Shown in pieces: positions 1 to 10,352 of a DNA stretch of 64,000 nucleotides (positions are counted from its first letter, which is position 1; each line of letters starts with the position of its first letter). The notes below the pieces were generated by a model. It did no database searches and was not told the origin of the DNA. It saw only the letters and a program-made list of their open reading frames with translations. The stretch is taken from NCBI GenBank assembly GCA_918797485.1, contig CAKKNE010000005.1, forward strand, positions 992,001 to 1,056,000, read 5' to 3'. The stretch is from Pelagomonas calceolata (Eukaryota; Sar; Pelagophyceae; Pelagomonadales; Pelagomonadaceae). The translations under genes and the position numbers were made by a program.

Positions 1-122
1 CCGTCATTGTTATCTTCCTTGATTTGAAACATCGACGGGTCGAAGCGCGATAAACCGGCGGCGTTGATCTTGTTGAAGGTCCTCACGACGAGCTTGGGTG
101 CCGCTTTCGCGGCGGCGGCCAT
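1..122 (-). CDS. Partial CDS, N-terminus of unknown protein
   Basis: An ATG at 120-122 on the minus strand opens a frame that stays open to the window edge (about 40 residues, beginning MAAAAKAAPKLVVRTFNKIN). I do not recognise the family; the visible part is basic, then neutral, with no clear signal peptide. A copy of the recurrent CTAG palindrome lies about 230 bp upstream, as for most genes here. The C-terminus lies outside the window. Confidence 0.5.
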   Translation of the reverse strand, partial: MAAAAKAAPKLVVRTFNKINAAGLSRFDPSMFQIKEDNND

Positions 123-353
123 CTTTAATTGGTTGCTGGTTTATGTGATGGTGTACGCGCGCTTGTGCGGAGCGGTTGAGTATCGCTGCTGGTTTTCTTC
201 CTGCAGCAGTGTGCTCTGTGAAGTGAGCGCTTGAGCTGAAGCCTCGGCGCGCTCGTCGACAACGAGAATATGCACACGAGACGCAGCGCTACGGTATCTG
301 CTGTGCTTTGCTGCTGATTCAAGCACGCGCCTGCCACTTTTGCAAAAGTGACT

Positions 354-377
354 GCTAGCGTCGTAAAGACACTAGCC
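354..377 (+). promoter_or_regulatory. CTAG palindrome, copy 1 (candidate promoter element)
   Basis: GCTAGCG and CACTAGC arms flank a GTAAAGA centre. It sits in the 464-base gene-free stretch between the edge gene (start at 122) and the 3' end of the TIM21 gene, thus 5' of the edge gene. Nothing else is recognised in that stretch. Confidence 0.6.
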
Positions 378-586
378 TTCATTGAACAACGCGCGGTACG
401 GCTTGTTCACGGCACGCGCCCGCCGCCGACGAATCGACAACGCGTGGCGTCTCCCCCACAAGCGGGATCCGCCCACTAGTCCTAGCACCGTAACAATATC
501 AGACGCGCGGCGTCCCCCACGCGCTCGGCCCACCTTCCCCCACCGCTCGAGGACGACGCCAACGACGCGACTACTAGAAACCTTAC

Positions 587-1342
587 TCACCACTTGTCCG
601 TCTTCTCTCCGGTGGAAGACGGCTCCGTCCCCAGCAACCCCGCAAGAGCTGAACGCTCCTTCTCGTTCCGAGGCGCTTGAGCCGCCAGCATCATCCTATT
701 ATCAATCAACGTATTCACGACACCGGTCCGCCGGTTCTGGACCATCAGATACACGAAGCCATCGTATTGGTCAGACACTTCCGCGAAAGCGAAGCCTTCG
801 CCGTACGGACCTTTAATATTGAACCGGACCCGCATCCTATTACTACCATCTTTTTCATCGACGTAAGGCGTATTTTCAATAAAGTTCCTCCTCCCCTCGC
901 GGTGGCCGCCGTGGTCGCGGCCGTAGCCCTTGAGTGGCGTCCCGTACACGCGTTCGATCGTGGAATTGGATCGGATGACTTCAAACGCTTTGTCGAAGAC
1001 GCTGTTCGGGGAGAGTTTCGTGGGCATGAGCTCCCGAAAGATGTAGTAGCCGCAGACCGACGCCAAGCCAAGTCCCGCGGCCCACGCACTCAGGTTGAGG
1101 CCAACGCCGACCTTCTGGGCCGGCGTCAACGGCACGAGATCATCAATGTCGTCCTCCGTCGCGCGCTCGACGGCGGACTTCTTCTTCTGCGGCGGCTTCT
1201 CGTCGGCGGCGAGTCTTCGGCGCTGCGCTCTGATGGCGCGCGCCGGCGGCCTGGCTACCGCGGCGCGCGCGGACTGGACGTGGATGGCCCGCGGTGCCGC
1301 GCGCGCGGCCGCGCGGCTCGTCACGGCGAGCCTCGAGAGCAT
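587..1342 (-). CDS. TIM21: Mitochondrial import inner membrane translocase subunit Tim21
   Basis: Tim21 is the inner-membrane TIM23-complex subunit that contacts the outer-membrane translocase and couples import to respiratory complexes. The 251-residue protein starts at the ATG at 1340-1342, chosen because it opens an Arg/Ala-rich mitochondrial presequence; the frame is open 89 codons further upstream but without conserved sequence. One membrane helix (VGLNLSAWAAGLGLASVCGY) precedes the intermembrane-space domain with the family block TPLKGYGRDHGGHREGRRNF and a later RVRFNIKGPYGEG strand. Length and order fit the family. Its 5' side is divergent to the ABM-domain gene. Confidence 0.85.
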   Translation of the reverse strand: MLSRLAVTSRAAARAAPRAIHVQSARAAVARPPARAIRAQRRRLAADEKPPQKKKSAVERATEDDIDDLVPLTPAQKVGVGLNLSAWAAGLGLASVCGYYIFRELMPTKLSPNSVFDKAFEVIRSNSTIERVYGTPLKGYGRDHGGHREGRRNFIENTPYVDEKDGSNRMRVRFNIKGPYGEGFAFAEVSDQYDGFVYLMVQNRRTGVVNTLIDNRMMLAAQAPRNEKERSALAGLLGTEPSSTGEKTDKW

Positions 1343-1786
1343 GTTTGCTGCTGGTCGTGCGGCTTTGCTGCGGCCGCGCACGGTCCGGCAGCGGCTCGGG
1401 GGAGCTCTTCTCGGGCAAGACAACCCGTCTAGACCAGTGGACCCACGGCTGCGACTCGACGCGACGCGCTTGGGAGCCAGCGAGCTGGAGAGGCCAGCCC
1501 CTCTGCCAGAGCTCTTGGTGGCTAAACACAGCCGTAGACGGTTATAGCTCGGATCCTGCGGCGTGTGCAGGACGGCTGCGTCGCGCGAACGCCGCGACGA
1601 CGAGTGCAATCGCTTGCGGCGCGTGCTGTCTCACTGTGAGAGAGCCAGTGCCAAACACACGCTCTGCACGGCGCGCGTCGGCACTCGTGCCGCACCAGCG
1701 CTGCTACTCGTTTGCACCGTCCAGCACTTGTCCGCCACGAGCGCTGACGCTGCCGCTGCCGACGCGCGAAGTGTTCGCGGCGAGCA
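1343..1786. other. Divergent intergenic region, TIM21 / ABM gene
   Basis: 444 bases between two start codons. No good copy of the CTAG palindrome is present. A short perfect palindrome TCTCACTGTGAGA lies at 1629-1641. Presumably it holds both promoters and 5' UTRs. Confidence 0.4.
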
Positions 1787-2699
1787 ATGTCGATGGACGA
1801 CACGTTCTCCGAGAGAGCGCCGACGGTCGGCCCGCAGATCCGCACATTAAGACTCGTGGAACACGTGAAACCGGAGCAGGAGCAGGCCTACCTGGAGTGG
1901 AGCCGCGAGTTCTCCGACGCGCACGCGAACTTCATCGCGGCGCGGGACCCGGAGAGCTGGTCGAGCGTCGTGATGATTAGGGACCGCGCGTTTGGAAGGA
2001 ATGATGTACGCTATATCAAGGTCTTCCGCTTCCCCGACGACGCCATCTTCGAGGCCTGGACGGCGTCGGACGAACGGCGCGAGATGATCCGGAAGGGGCT
2101 AGCTTTGAACTTCGCGGTGGACGAGAACGCCCTCGAGCGTATGTGCGCGGCGTCGTTTTTGGTCAACTTTACGCCATCGACGCGGTCGCGTCGATGGCGT
2201 GGAGGTCGCACTTGTACGCCATCGACGCGACGGCGTGGATGATTCGGCGCCAACGCAGGGGAGTTCCGGAGGCGGAGCGCCGAGGAGCAGTTTCCGTGTG
2301 TGTCCGGCGTCCTTGACACTTGCGAGCCGCGCGGCGATGGCGTCGTCACTCACCGCCCGAGTCCCGCGCAGGATCTTCGACATGTTCACGGAGGACCCGA
2401 GTAAGGGCTGCTCCCGCGACCGCGTCGCGTCGGCGTGTTTGATCGGGCTGCAGGTGTATTCGTTGGTGACACTTTACACGTACTTGCTCGGATTTATCCC
2501 CGGCTTTGCGTCATTACATATGCAGCTCCAGCTCCTCGTGTCGACGCCGCTTGTCGTGGCTTCTATAGACGTCGTGACGAACCAATTTGTGGTCAAGGCG
2601 GCACGGGCGGTCGGAATCCTGCCGAGACCGCCAACGAAGTGGGGTGGAGCGCCTGTTGTAGTGCCTCCGCCATCGCCTCACGCGACCGAATCAGTGTGA
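1787..2699 (+). CDS. ABM-domain protein with C-terminal membrane hairpin (three exons)
   Basis: Proposed exons are 1787-2161, 2259-2299 and 2372-2699, together 744 bases (247 residues). Exon 1 encodes a dimeric alpha/beta-barrel ABM (antibiotic biosynthesis monooxygenase-like) domain: EHVKPEQEQAYLEWSREF, then a RYIKVFRFPDDAIFEAW strand and a SDERREMIRKG helix. Exon 3 carries two hydrophobic helices (about LIGLQVYSLVTLYTYLLGF and LLVSTPLVVASIDVV). ABM plus a C-terminal membrane hairpin is the layout of the bacterial COG3224 family, whose function is unknown. Both introns carry the repeated core motif and end in GCAG; without splicing, exon 1 runs into repeat sequence and stops. Splice sites are inferred, not observed. 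Confidence 0.65.
2162..2258 (+). repeat. Intron 1 of ABM gene, introner-like
   Basis: 97 nt, GTCAAC...CGCAG, phase 0. It contains three copies of the core motif: ACGCCATCGACGCG at 2171-2184, immediately followed by its reverse complement at 2185-2200 (a near-perfect palindrome), and ACGCCATCGACGCGAC at 2216-2231. Removing it joins the ABM frame to the downstream frame. Confidence 0.6.
2300..2371 (+). repeat. Intron 2 of ABM gene, introner-like
   Basis: 72 nt, GTGTCC...GCGCAG, phase 2. It carries GGCGATGGCGT (core motif in inverse orientation) at 2333-2343 and a TCACTCACCGCCCG segment that recurs near 14570. Splicing gives ...SSFRV-IFDMF.... Confidence 0.55.
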
Positions 2700-2727
2700 A
2701 CCCCTTGTTTGATAAGTGTAAGTAACT

Positions 2728-5482
2728 TTACCCGGTCCCCCGGCGGTCGCTCCCCAGCCCGAACGGCTTCCCGCACTTCGAGCACGCCGAGCACCGGGTA
2801 TGCGATTGCGCGCCGCAGGCACTACACGTCTTCGTCGGGCCCGACTTGATCTTGCGCTCTTTGCGGAACCTGAGATGGATAAAACAATCATGAGCGCCTC
2901 CTGGACTTCCGCACTGCTTTCAACTTCGTCTTCTTCTCTTTGGGCGCGCCCTTGTTGAACGCCGCGAGCGCTTTCAGCAGGTCCCGCGCGTCGCGCGCGC
3001 ACCAGAGCTTCGTGCCGCCGCATCTTATGGTCACGTGGGCGTCGTGCTCGCGGACTTTCGGCGGCGCCGGTGGCTCCGGCTCCGGCTCGGCGGTCGCGCC
3101 GCGCGTCTTCGCCGGCGACGCCTCCGTCGGCCTCCTCCCACTTTCTGCTAGCGCCTCGGCCGGCTTACCGCTTCGGGGGGATGCCGGCGCGTCCGCGCTC
3201 ACCTCGTCCGGGGCGGCCGGCGGCGCCTCGGAGGCACCCGCGGCGCCCGCGTCCGCGACGGCGTCGGTGGCAGCAGGCACCGCGTCAGGAGTCGCCGGCG
3301 GCGCGTCGGGCGCCGTGTCCATGGGCGCCGCGGCCGGCGCCGGCGCCCCGACGAGCTCGGGGAAGAGCACCGCGCGCTGGTCCGGCAGCTCGACCGGTTG
3401 CGAGGGCTCGGCCGGCGGCGCGGCCGTCGCGTGCGGCGACGTCGCGACGGTCGTCACCTTGGCGCCCTCCTCATTCAGTTCCTTCGTGGACTCCGCGTCC
3501 GCCATGGCCTCATCAGCCGCTACAGCCCGCGCCGCCGCCGCCGCGTCGAGCGCCGCCATATTCGAAGCAGGCAAAAACGCCAACAACCCGGACGTCACAT
3601 CAGCGATGCTAATCAATTCCTCGCCCCCGTCGGCGTACGACGCCCGGTACTTCTTCGCGTCCCGATCATAGTCTTGGACCGTGCCGATGTCCAGAGCTAG
3701 ACCCGGCCGCTTGAATTTACGACCAACGAGCAACCTGCGTTCCTGCACCTCCTCCTCGTCCGCCGCCACCAGACTACCTTGGATCTTGCCCCCCTTCACG
3801 GGCACCATCTGCACCACATCAGAGGCTTCTTTTCTATCCGCGCCCAGGTGCCAGTCTCCATAGAGATCCAATACCCTTCCAGCCGTCTCTTTACAGGGCC
3901 CCGCCGCATTGCCGACATAGATAGCTAGCGCGAGATGCAACTCGGAGGCAATACACGCGTTCTGGAGCGGCCGCGACTTGTCCCTGGCGATCGACGCCTT
4001 CACGCCGAGCTTGACGTTTTCGCGGATCATCACTCCGGTATTTGTTTTCATGCTTTGAGTGCGTCGAACGTGGCTCTGCCAGGGCTGGGGTCGGAGAGCC
4101 GCCGCCTGGTTCGCCAGCTCTCTCGTTTTAGGTTTCCACTCTGCACCAGCCCCAACAGACGTCGCGGCGTCCTCCATCACTTCAAAACATAACTGGACAC
4201 ATAAAGCCGACGATAGCAACTCGGGGTCCTTCCCGTCCTTGGCCGCTTGCGCCGAGTCCCGATACACGCGCGCCACATCATCAAAGACCGCCTCGACGCG
4301 TCGATAGGCGTTCTTCATCAATGATCGCTGAATATCTTTCAGGCACGAGGCTCCCGGAGCTCGCTGGCACCGAGGCAGCAACTTCGCGAGGCGCTTCTCC
4401 TGCAGCTCCTCAGCTCTCTTTTTTTGCCTCATCGCGCGCACCCCAGGACCGCTCCTTTTAATCTGATTGCCCGCCTCGTCCTCTTCGGAAGAGTAGCCGC
4501 CGTCGTCGGACCAGCTCCGCCAGTACCTAGAACCGCTTTCTGTGGACCTAACAGCCGCTAGCGCCTCAATCAAGGCGTTGGACATGTCCTCGTCCAGTAC
4601 TTCTAGTTCTAGAGGTAAATCTACTTCATCAGGTCTAGGCTCCGGCGGCCTCTCCACATACGTCGTCTCGGGCTCTTCGTCCAACTCCCGCTTCTTGCCC
4701 CGCGTCGTCCGTTCCTGGACCTCTTCGATCTCGTAGCCGTCCGGCCGTTGCTCGTGGAGCTTCTTCGCTTGAGCTGCCTCATCGGCATTGAGCTCCCGCA
4801 GATCCCACACATTAATTCCAATAAGTCGCGGGTCCTCCTCCTTGACGACAGGAGCTTTAGGTGTAGATGGAGCGTGCTTCTTGCCCTTGCCCTTCGTGAG
4901 TTTTCGTTTTTTGGCCTTGGACTTCGAGGGAGGCGGCGGGGGATCATCAGGTAAACCGCATTCGAGGAGCTTCGCGGCCCGCCAACTAGGTAAATAGGAG
5001 GCGGACTTCTTCTCCGCCCGTCGCAACGACTCGATTCTATAAGGTGTGCGATCATCCGCCGTGCAGACGGAGGACCACTGCTCGACCCCTCGCCACAACT
5101 TGGTAGTACTAAGGACGCGATGCCTATGCTGCAGAAAAGCATCTTCCTGGGGCACACCCGACAGAGACACAAAAAAGGGGTCCACCAGGTTGCCGCCGCG
5201 CCACGTCTGCCAGCTGATGCACGTGACGCCACTAGCCTCCGGGATCTCACTACCCGCGGCTTGCGTGTCCTGCACCATGTACAAAGGTACTAATCTAACG
5301 ACGAGCTCCATCTTCAAAGGAGGCAAGGAGGGCTTAACTTCTTCGACGGGCGCCGGGGGCTCGGGCTCGGGCTCGGGCTCCTGTGTGGGAACGACGCCGT
5401 CGCGACACGGCCGCAACTCTCTCACGAGGCGCATGGGCGCTCTGGCGGCCGCGTCGACGGCGTCGAGGCGACGTGGACTCAT
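2728..5482 (-). CDS. Large Tudor-like chromatin protein with C-terminal zinc knuckle
   Basis: The main exon (about 2925-5482, up to 852 codons) is rich in Pro/Glu/Lys and has a Tudor-like stretch LDIGTVQDYDRDAKKYRASY followed by ADGGEELISI, plus an acidic YSSEEDE segment. The frame stops at 2888, but a downstream exon at 2728-2869 in another frame encodes a cysteine-rich tail (CSACGAQSHTRCSACSKCG, a CxxC-x4-HxxCxxCxxC knuckle). The acceptor is CATCTCAG; possible phase-2 donors give introns of 55 nt (2870-2924) or 37 nt. The first residues (SPRRLDAVDAAARAP) read through the introner core motif, so the true start may be upstream and this may be the 3' half of the neighbouring bromodomain gene. 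Nuclear role inferred. Confidence 0.6.
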
Positions 5483-5518
5483 GAAGACGCCATCGCCTCC
5501 ACCAGATCAAGTTCAAGG
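5430..5518 (-). repeat. Introner-like segment between the two chromatin frames
   Basis: On the minus strand this holds GCGATGGCGTC and, shortly after, CGACGCCGTCGACGCGG, both core-motif copies, and a CCCACACAG acceptor follows near 5382. This suggests an intron linking the two frames, but I found no donor in matching phase close to the end of the bromodomain frame. Confidence 0.35.
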
Positions 5519-8500
5519 TCAATGACGACGCCGCGTCCGCGCCGGCTCCGGTTCTGGCTCTTTTTTGGGCGACCGTTTCGGCGGCGCTTTGGGAGGCGGG
5601 CCTTTCCGCTTCCGGGCAAAAGCATGGGTGCCCCGCATGACCTCCCAGTGCTGCTCGGCGCCTCGAGCGCTCCTACCGGTGCCGAGTCGTTCGGCCACCT
5701 GGTCCCACGCATTGTCGCCGAGCTCCGCCACGAGTTCTTTTAATGAAGCTTCCTCGTCTTCCGCCCACCTTCCGGCAAACCGCCGCTTCTTCGCCGGCGG
5801 CAACTCCAGCAGAGGTTCTTCCGGTTCCTGCGGCTCCTCGTATCTGAGAGATTCAATCAATTCTTCGCACTTCGCGAGCATCACTCGAGCCGAATTGGAG
5901 ACGTCGGACGTATCTTCATTATACAACAGGGCGTTGTCGAAGGGCAGCTTCAGGTCGTCGGCGAACTGGCGGCTGCGCTCGTCGAAGCCGTCGTTGTCGT
6001 ACGCGCCGCCGACGACGCCCTCCCTCAGCGAGGCCAGGTCCATCGGCCTCCTAATTACTTTGAGGTAGTCGTACAAGCCTAACCCTTGGTGATCTAGGGG
6101 CTGCAGGAACCAGTGCGCGTCCTCCTGTTGCTCCAGCGTTTCGATGCACGCGAGGAACGCCTCCCGCCGTCGCTTCAACCACTCATCAGGAAATCGCGGT
6201 TCGATGGCCGCCACGACACACTCCAGCACTTCCGGCGCGCCCTGCTGCAGGAACCAGGATGGAGTTCTAGCTTCAGACCAACTAGGCCCGCACGCGAAGC
6301 CCGACCTTTCTAGCCGTAGTTGCAAAGCTTCTTCATGGCCCCGCGCGAAGTAGACCACAATGTCGCCGACCTGGGGCGCGTCCTGCACGTTTCTAGAACA
6401 CCATTTCCGGTCCAGCGTCTTCCCGGTCTGCTCGTCGACGGGCCCGCCGCCGTAGAAGGTAGAAGGCTTGGACCCGACCTGCCGCAGCTTCGACCCATCT
6501 TCACTTTGTCGAGTCGCGAGCTCCTTCTCCGCGGCGCGCGCGGCGCGCGTCAGTCGCTCCACGCGCTTGCGCATCCTTTGCACTTCTTCTTCACTTTTTC
6601 GGGCCATGCGTTTCTCGAGGCGTCTTTCTTGCCTTCGTTGCGCCTCGAGGCGCTGCTCCTCCCGAACTTGTTGCACCGCATCTCGATACTGTCTGTTCTC
6701 GTTGTACTGGCCCGCTTCATGAGTGGCGCGCGACGACCGTCGAGTCGGCGCTTGGGGCTCGCGTTTTTTCCGGGGCCCTCTTGTTTTTTTCTGCTCTTTG
6801 GGTATGCCCACATCACCTCCAACGAAACCGAGCGACTGGAGAAACCGCTGGTTCTCGGCGATGCGCTCCCTCCGGTGGCGCTCGTACTCGGACTCTACTG
6901 GTGGTACATAATCTAGGGCGGGTTCGCGTTCCTTCTTCTTGGACCCTTTGGACGAGCCGCCTTCTCTAGCTCGTGCCTTGGACTGGGCTTCGACCTCCCT
7001 CATGCTGAGATCGGGCCGCGACGGCTTCGGCGCTGACTGCAGAACTTCGTGTCGCTCCAGATCCTCCGCGTCGTCCTTGAGCTCGCCGGAGACGTACTCG
7101 ACGCGCCAGAGCGCCGTCGGTCGCCCGTTCGCGTCGAGGTAGTCGCTCTCCTTGCTGTTGAGGTAGCCCTTGACCTGGCCGACGCTGAAGGACGTCACTT
7201 GCCCGGAGCTGTCTAGAATACTTCTAGTGATCCACTGGCCCACGAAGGGGCCGCTCGTGCGCCAGTCAGCGGGCTCCTTCGGGCCCTCGGGCTCGGGTTC
7301 TTCTTCCTCGGCGAGCTGCGCGGCTCTCGCGATGGCCTCGTCGTCTTTCGTAGGAGGCGGCACCTGGCTTCGTAGCTTGGGGATGTTCTGCTCGAAGACG
7401 AGCTCGCCCCGTTCTTGTTTGGCCTTCTTCTCGCGGGCTGGGGGCGGCGCGCGATCTGTGACCGTGACCCAGCCCCGGGCGATGTCGTACTTGAGGTCGG
7501 CGCGAGTCCCACCTAACTGGATGAATTCTGCCGCGTTTGTGGCCGCCATGTACTTGCGGAAGCGCTTGGCGGACTCGCCCTGCGTGCGGAATCGACTCTC
7601 TCGCGGTCGCGTCGACGGCGTCGATGCGAAGTTCAGAAACAGACGCTGCGTCGCGGACCTTCTTCGGGTTGTCCTGGAGGACTTCTATCGGGGCCGCCCG
7701 GTCGACCAGGCTTCGCGCGTCCTCCGTGAGGGGCGGCTTCTCGCTCACGACGGGCGCCGGCGCGGCGTCGGCGTCATTGGCGGCCGGCGGCGCGTCGGCG
7801 CCGTCCTGCGCCGCCCGCGCCTTCGCTCTCGCTGCTTCGATCTCCAGCTGGAGCTCGTCGGGCTTTGCTGCTTCCGCCTCTAGGGCCGCGGCGGCGGTCG
7901 CGACGGTCGTCGTCGTGGCTTCGAGCAAGGCCGCCGCCTCGGCCTCGGACGACATCCGTGCGGCCACCGGCCGCGCCTCCGGCTCTTGCGCGGGGGCCTC
8001 CGGCTCGGGCTCGGGCTCCGGCGCGGGCGGCGCGGGCGGTGCCATCGGCTCGGCCGCGGCCTCTCGTTCCGGCGCGGGTTCCGGCTCGGGCGAGGGGTCC
8101 CGCGGGGCCGCCTCAGGCTCCTGCACCGGCGGCGGCGTCGTCTCCGGCGCGGCCGGCGCGGGCATCTCCGACTCGGGCGCCTCGCGCGGTGCGAACGGCG
8201 CCGGTGGCGCGTCCTCTTCCGGCGCGACGGTCGGCTCCGGTGCGTCGCGCTCGGGCTCTTCGACTTCCATGGGCTCGGGTGCGGGCTCCGGCGCCGGCGC
8301 GGAGACGTCCATGGCCGCAGGCACGTTCGAAACCGGCGGAGGCGGCGGCGCGGCTTCGGGCGCCGCGCCTGCTTCCGGCGCGACGGTTTCCATGGGTGCG
8401 GGCGGCGGCAGGGGAGCTTCCTGGCCGGCTCCGCTGCCGTTAGGCGCCGCCGCCGGTTCGAAACGGGACTCCGCGGCTCCTGCTGAATATGGCTCCATTG

Positions 8501-8561
8501 CGTTGCCGCTGGGCGTGTTTTGCCACCGCGAGCGAGTTATGGCAGTTCTCGCCGATGTCAC
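5519..8561 (-). CDS. Bromodomain and SANT/Myb protein, BRWD/PHIP-like
   Basis: Proposed exons are 7659-8561 and 5519-7579 (start 8561, or 8498 at MEPYSAGAAE). Exon 1 is almost entirely Ala/Pro/Glu low complexity. Exon 2 has a Tudor-like segment (GYLNSKESDYLDANGRPTAL then WRVEYVSGELKDDAEDLE), a coiled coil rich in Arg/Glu, a BRWD-type linker (VGDIVVYFARGHEEALQLRL), a bromodomain (LYDYLKVIRRPMDLASLREG ... FDNALLYNEDTSDVSNSARV, with the acetyl-lysine-binding Asn in YNED) and a SANT domain (WAEDEEASLKELVAELGDNA ... W near 5640). A nuclear acetyl-histone reader role is likely. BRWD proteins normally begin with WD repeats, absent here. The intron is supported by its similarity to other introners. 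Confidence 0.75.
7580..7658 (-). repeat. Introner-like intron of bromodomain gene
   Basis: 79 nt, GTCCGCGACGCAGCGTC...CCGCACGCAG, phase 0, with the core ACGCCGTCGACGCGAC inside. Its first 17 bases closely match intron 2 of the glutathione reductase gene. Removal joins ...DNPKK to GESAKRFRKYMAATN.... Confidence 0.65.
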
Positions 8562-8576
8562 AATTGCTTCAAACGT

Positions 8577-8588
8577 GACTAGCTAGTC
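8577..8588. promoter_or_regulatory. Palindrome GACTAGCTAGTC, possible short variant of the CTAG element
   Basis: A perfect 12 bp palindrome sits in the divergent interval between the bromodomain gene start and the lumen-protein gene (start 8790), where other intervals carry the longer CTAG palindrome. It lacks the GTAAGA centre. Confidence 0.3.
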
Positions 8589-8789
8589 GCGCAGCGATCA
8601 GCGGCGCTCGTTTGGACTCGAGCACAAGGAGCGTGTGAAAGGCGAAAATGCCCGCAATTGCGAGCGCACGCGACGCTGGCGCTACGGGTTGCCTGTGCCG
8701 TAGGGACTCGTTCTGAAGCTCAGGAGAGCGCAGTGCTGCAAGGCGGCGGCCGACGGACAGCGCTACGGCGAGTTGTGCTCACTGCTGTC

Positions 8790-9272
8790 ATGCAGCCCTG
8801 CCGCAGCGCGCGCGGCGCTAGGCGGCGGCCCAGAGGTCGCCACGGCTCCGCGCCGCATCGCTGCTCTCTGCTGGGAGCTCTGCTCGCCGGCTGCGCCAGC
8901 GCGCTCGACGCGACGCCGCGCCGCGCCGTAATCGCACGGCTGGCAGCCAGCGCAGTCGCGACCAGCGCTGCGCCGGCGCTGGCAGCGGATCCGCGCTGGC
9001 CGGACGACCCGTCCGGCCGGCCGGCGCCGCCGCGCAGCTGGACCGCTGCGGCCTCGGACGCGGTATCCGACGCAGCGCGCGACGCAGCGCGACGTCAGCG
9101 CGACTCGAAACGCGAATCCGCGCTCCGCGAACTCGCGGATCAGGAGCGGTTCCAGGACGACCGCATGCGGCGCTGCCGCGAGGAGGTCAGCGACGCGTGG
9201 CAGGACTGTTTTTTCCTGGGAACGACGCCGTCGAGCCGGGGGCAGCAGCGGCGCGGGCCGGCGACGTGGTGA
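8790..9272 (+). CDS. Probable thylakoid-lumen protein, unknown function
   Basis: 160 residues from the ATG at 8790. The N-terminus has a hydrophobic stretch ending CASALDATPRR, then a second hydrophobic stretch SAVATSAAPALAADPRW with an A-x-A cleavage-type site, the layout of a multi-part plastid/thylakoid-lumen presequence. The mature part (about 90 residues) is charged (RRQRDSKRESALRELADQE) and ends with two cysteines (MRRCREEVSDAWQDCFFLG). No family is recognised. The start was chosen because the upstream extension has no signal character. Confidence 0.55.
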   Translation: MQPCRSARGARRRPRGRHGSAPHRCSLLGALLAGCASALDATPRRAVIARLAASAVATSAAPALAADPRWPDDPSGRPAPPRSWTAAASDAVSDAARDAARRQRDSKRESALRELADQERFQDDRMRRCREEVSDAWQDCFFLGTTPSSRGQQRRGPATW

Positions 9273-9329
9273 CGGTCGTGGTGTGTATTGGTGTTCTGTA
9301 CGATAGATTTTAAGTTACAACAACTAACA

Positions 9330-10352
9330 TTATGACCGCAGATTCTGCCATAGCCTGCGACTCAGCATCGGGTAGAGCCTGTCCAGGGTAGCGTAACCCC
9401 GCCGGCGCTGACGCTCGGGATAGTGATCTGACCAAGGATCCCAATCATCCACGTCGGATGGGACCTCATACGGCGCGATGTCTTCCGGGTCGAAGAGGGC
9501 CCCGAAGCCCACGAAAAAGTGCAGGCGACCGCCTGCGGCGGCGGCCGCGAGACCGGGAGCGTCCATGTAGGCCAAATGAGCAAAATAAACGGGGTATTGT
9601 GGACAAGTGCCTTCGATGTCAATAGTAATCGCACTCGTTACGAGGTCGACGACGAGGCGGAATTGCGCCGGAGAATCGAACACTTGGCCATCGGTGTCGG
9701 TTAATTCCCAATGGTGGACTACCCTTCTCCGCGGGTTGCCCTCTCCGAGGTGATCTCCGATGTCAAAGTACCATGCCTCGTCGGCGTCGTCTGTCCTGAC
9801 GCCTAAGAGAAGCCCCTCGGCATCTGGCGCGTGTACGGTAAAGTGCGCCACCCATACTTCGGGCCCCGAGAGGAAATTTGGTCGCAAATCGGCTACGGCG
9901 GCATGATTGTCGAAGTCCCGATCGCGCTCCCCCCGCGCCAAGGGTTCTTCCGACCAGACACATTCCTCGACCCGCGATAGTGGCGGGTTTCGCGCACCGA
10001 GACCATAACGCGGGTTGTAGGCCGGCGTCCTCGACACTCGTAGCGACGGCAACCTTAGTGGAATCGGACTAGGGTAATTATCCCACAGCGACGCGCTTGT
10101 GGTGAATTTAACGGTTCGCAGGTGGGCGTACACGCGGCGCCAGCTCCCACACACGGCCCACGCTGATCGACGGTTGTGACTTTGCGCCTGCCCGCACCAG
10201 CGACTCCGGACCGCGCAGCGCCAAAGTTCTTCCTGGACGAGCGTCGGCCGGTCGCGATACGCGCCGCGGTTCAGCCGCTGCAGCGCGAGAACAGCGCGCC
10301 AGTCCGCATACTGCGCAACCTTCAGCAGTAGCTCTGGAATGTCCAAAATCAT
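9330..10352 (-). CDS. F-box-like protein, 340 residues
   Basis: The first ~45 residues (LDIPELLLKVAQYADWRAVL, LQRLNRGAYRD) fit an F-box: a Pro, then alternating hydrophobics leading to a 'LN' turn, implying a substrate adaptor of an SCF ubiquitin ligase. The rest (Trp-rich, with FHVHAPDA-like beta segments and LLLGVRTDDADEAWYFDIGD) may be a beta-sandwich or SPRY-like domain, but I cannot assign it. It is transcribed away from the CTAG palindrome at 10521-10543. Confidence 0.5.
   Translation of the reverse strand: MILDIPELLLKVAQYADWRAVLALQRLNRGAYRDRPTLVQEELWRCAVRSRWCGQAQSHNRRSAWAVCGSWRRVYAHLRTVKFTTSASLWDNYPSPIPLRLPSLRVSRTPAYNPRYGLGARNPPLSRVEECVWSEEPLARGERDRDFDNHAAVADLRPNFLSGPEVWVAHFTVHAPDAEGLLLGVRTDDADEAWYFDIGDHLGEGNPRRRVVHHWELTDTDGQVFDSPAQFRLVVDLVTSAITIDIEGTCPQYPVYFAHLAYMDAPGLAAAAAGGRLHFFVGFGALFDPEDIAPYEVPSDVDDWDPWSDHYPERQRRRGYATLDRLYPMLSRRLWQNLRS

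Noticed and set aside
3070-3612. Plus-strand Pro/Arg-rich frames over 3-3.7 kb
   Set aside because: Antisense shadows of the Ala/Pro-rich region of the chromatin protein.
7986-8486. Long plus-strand Gly/Arg- or Ser/Gly-rich frames opposite the bromodomain gene
   Set aside because: They are mirror images of the Ala/Pro/Glu-rich coding sequence, an effect of G+C-rich codons, with no recognisable domain.
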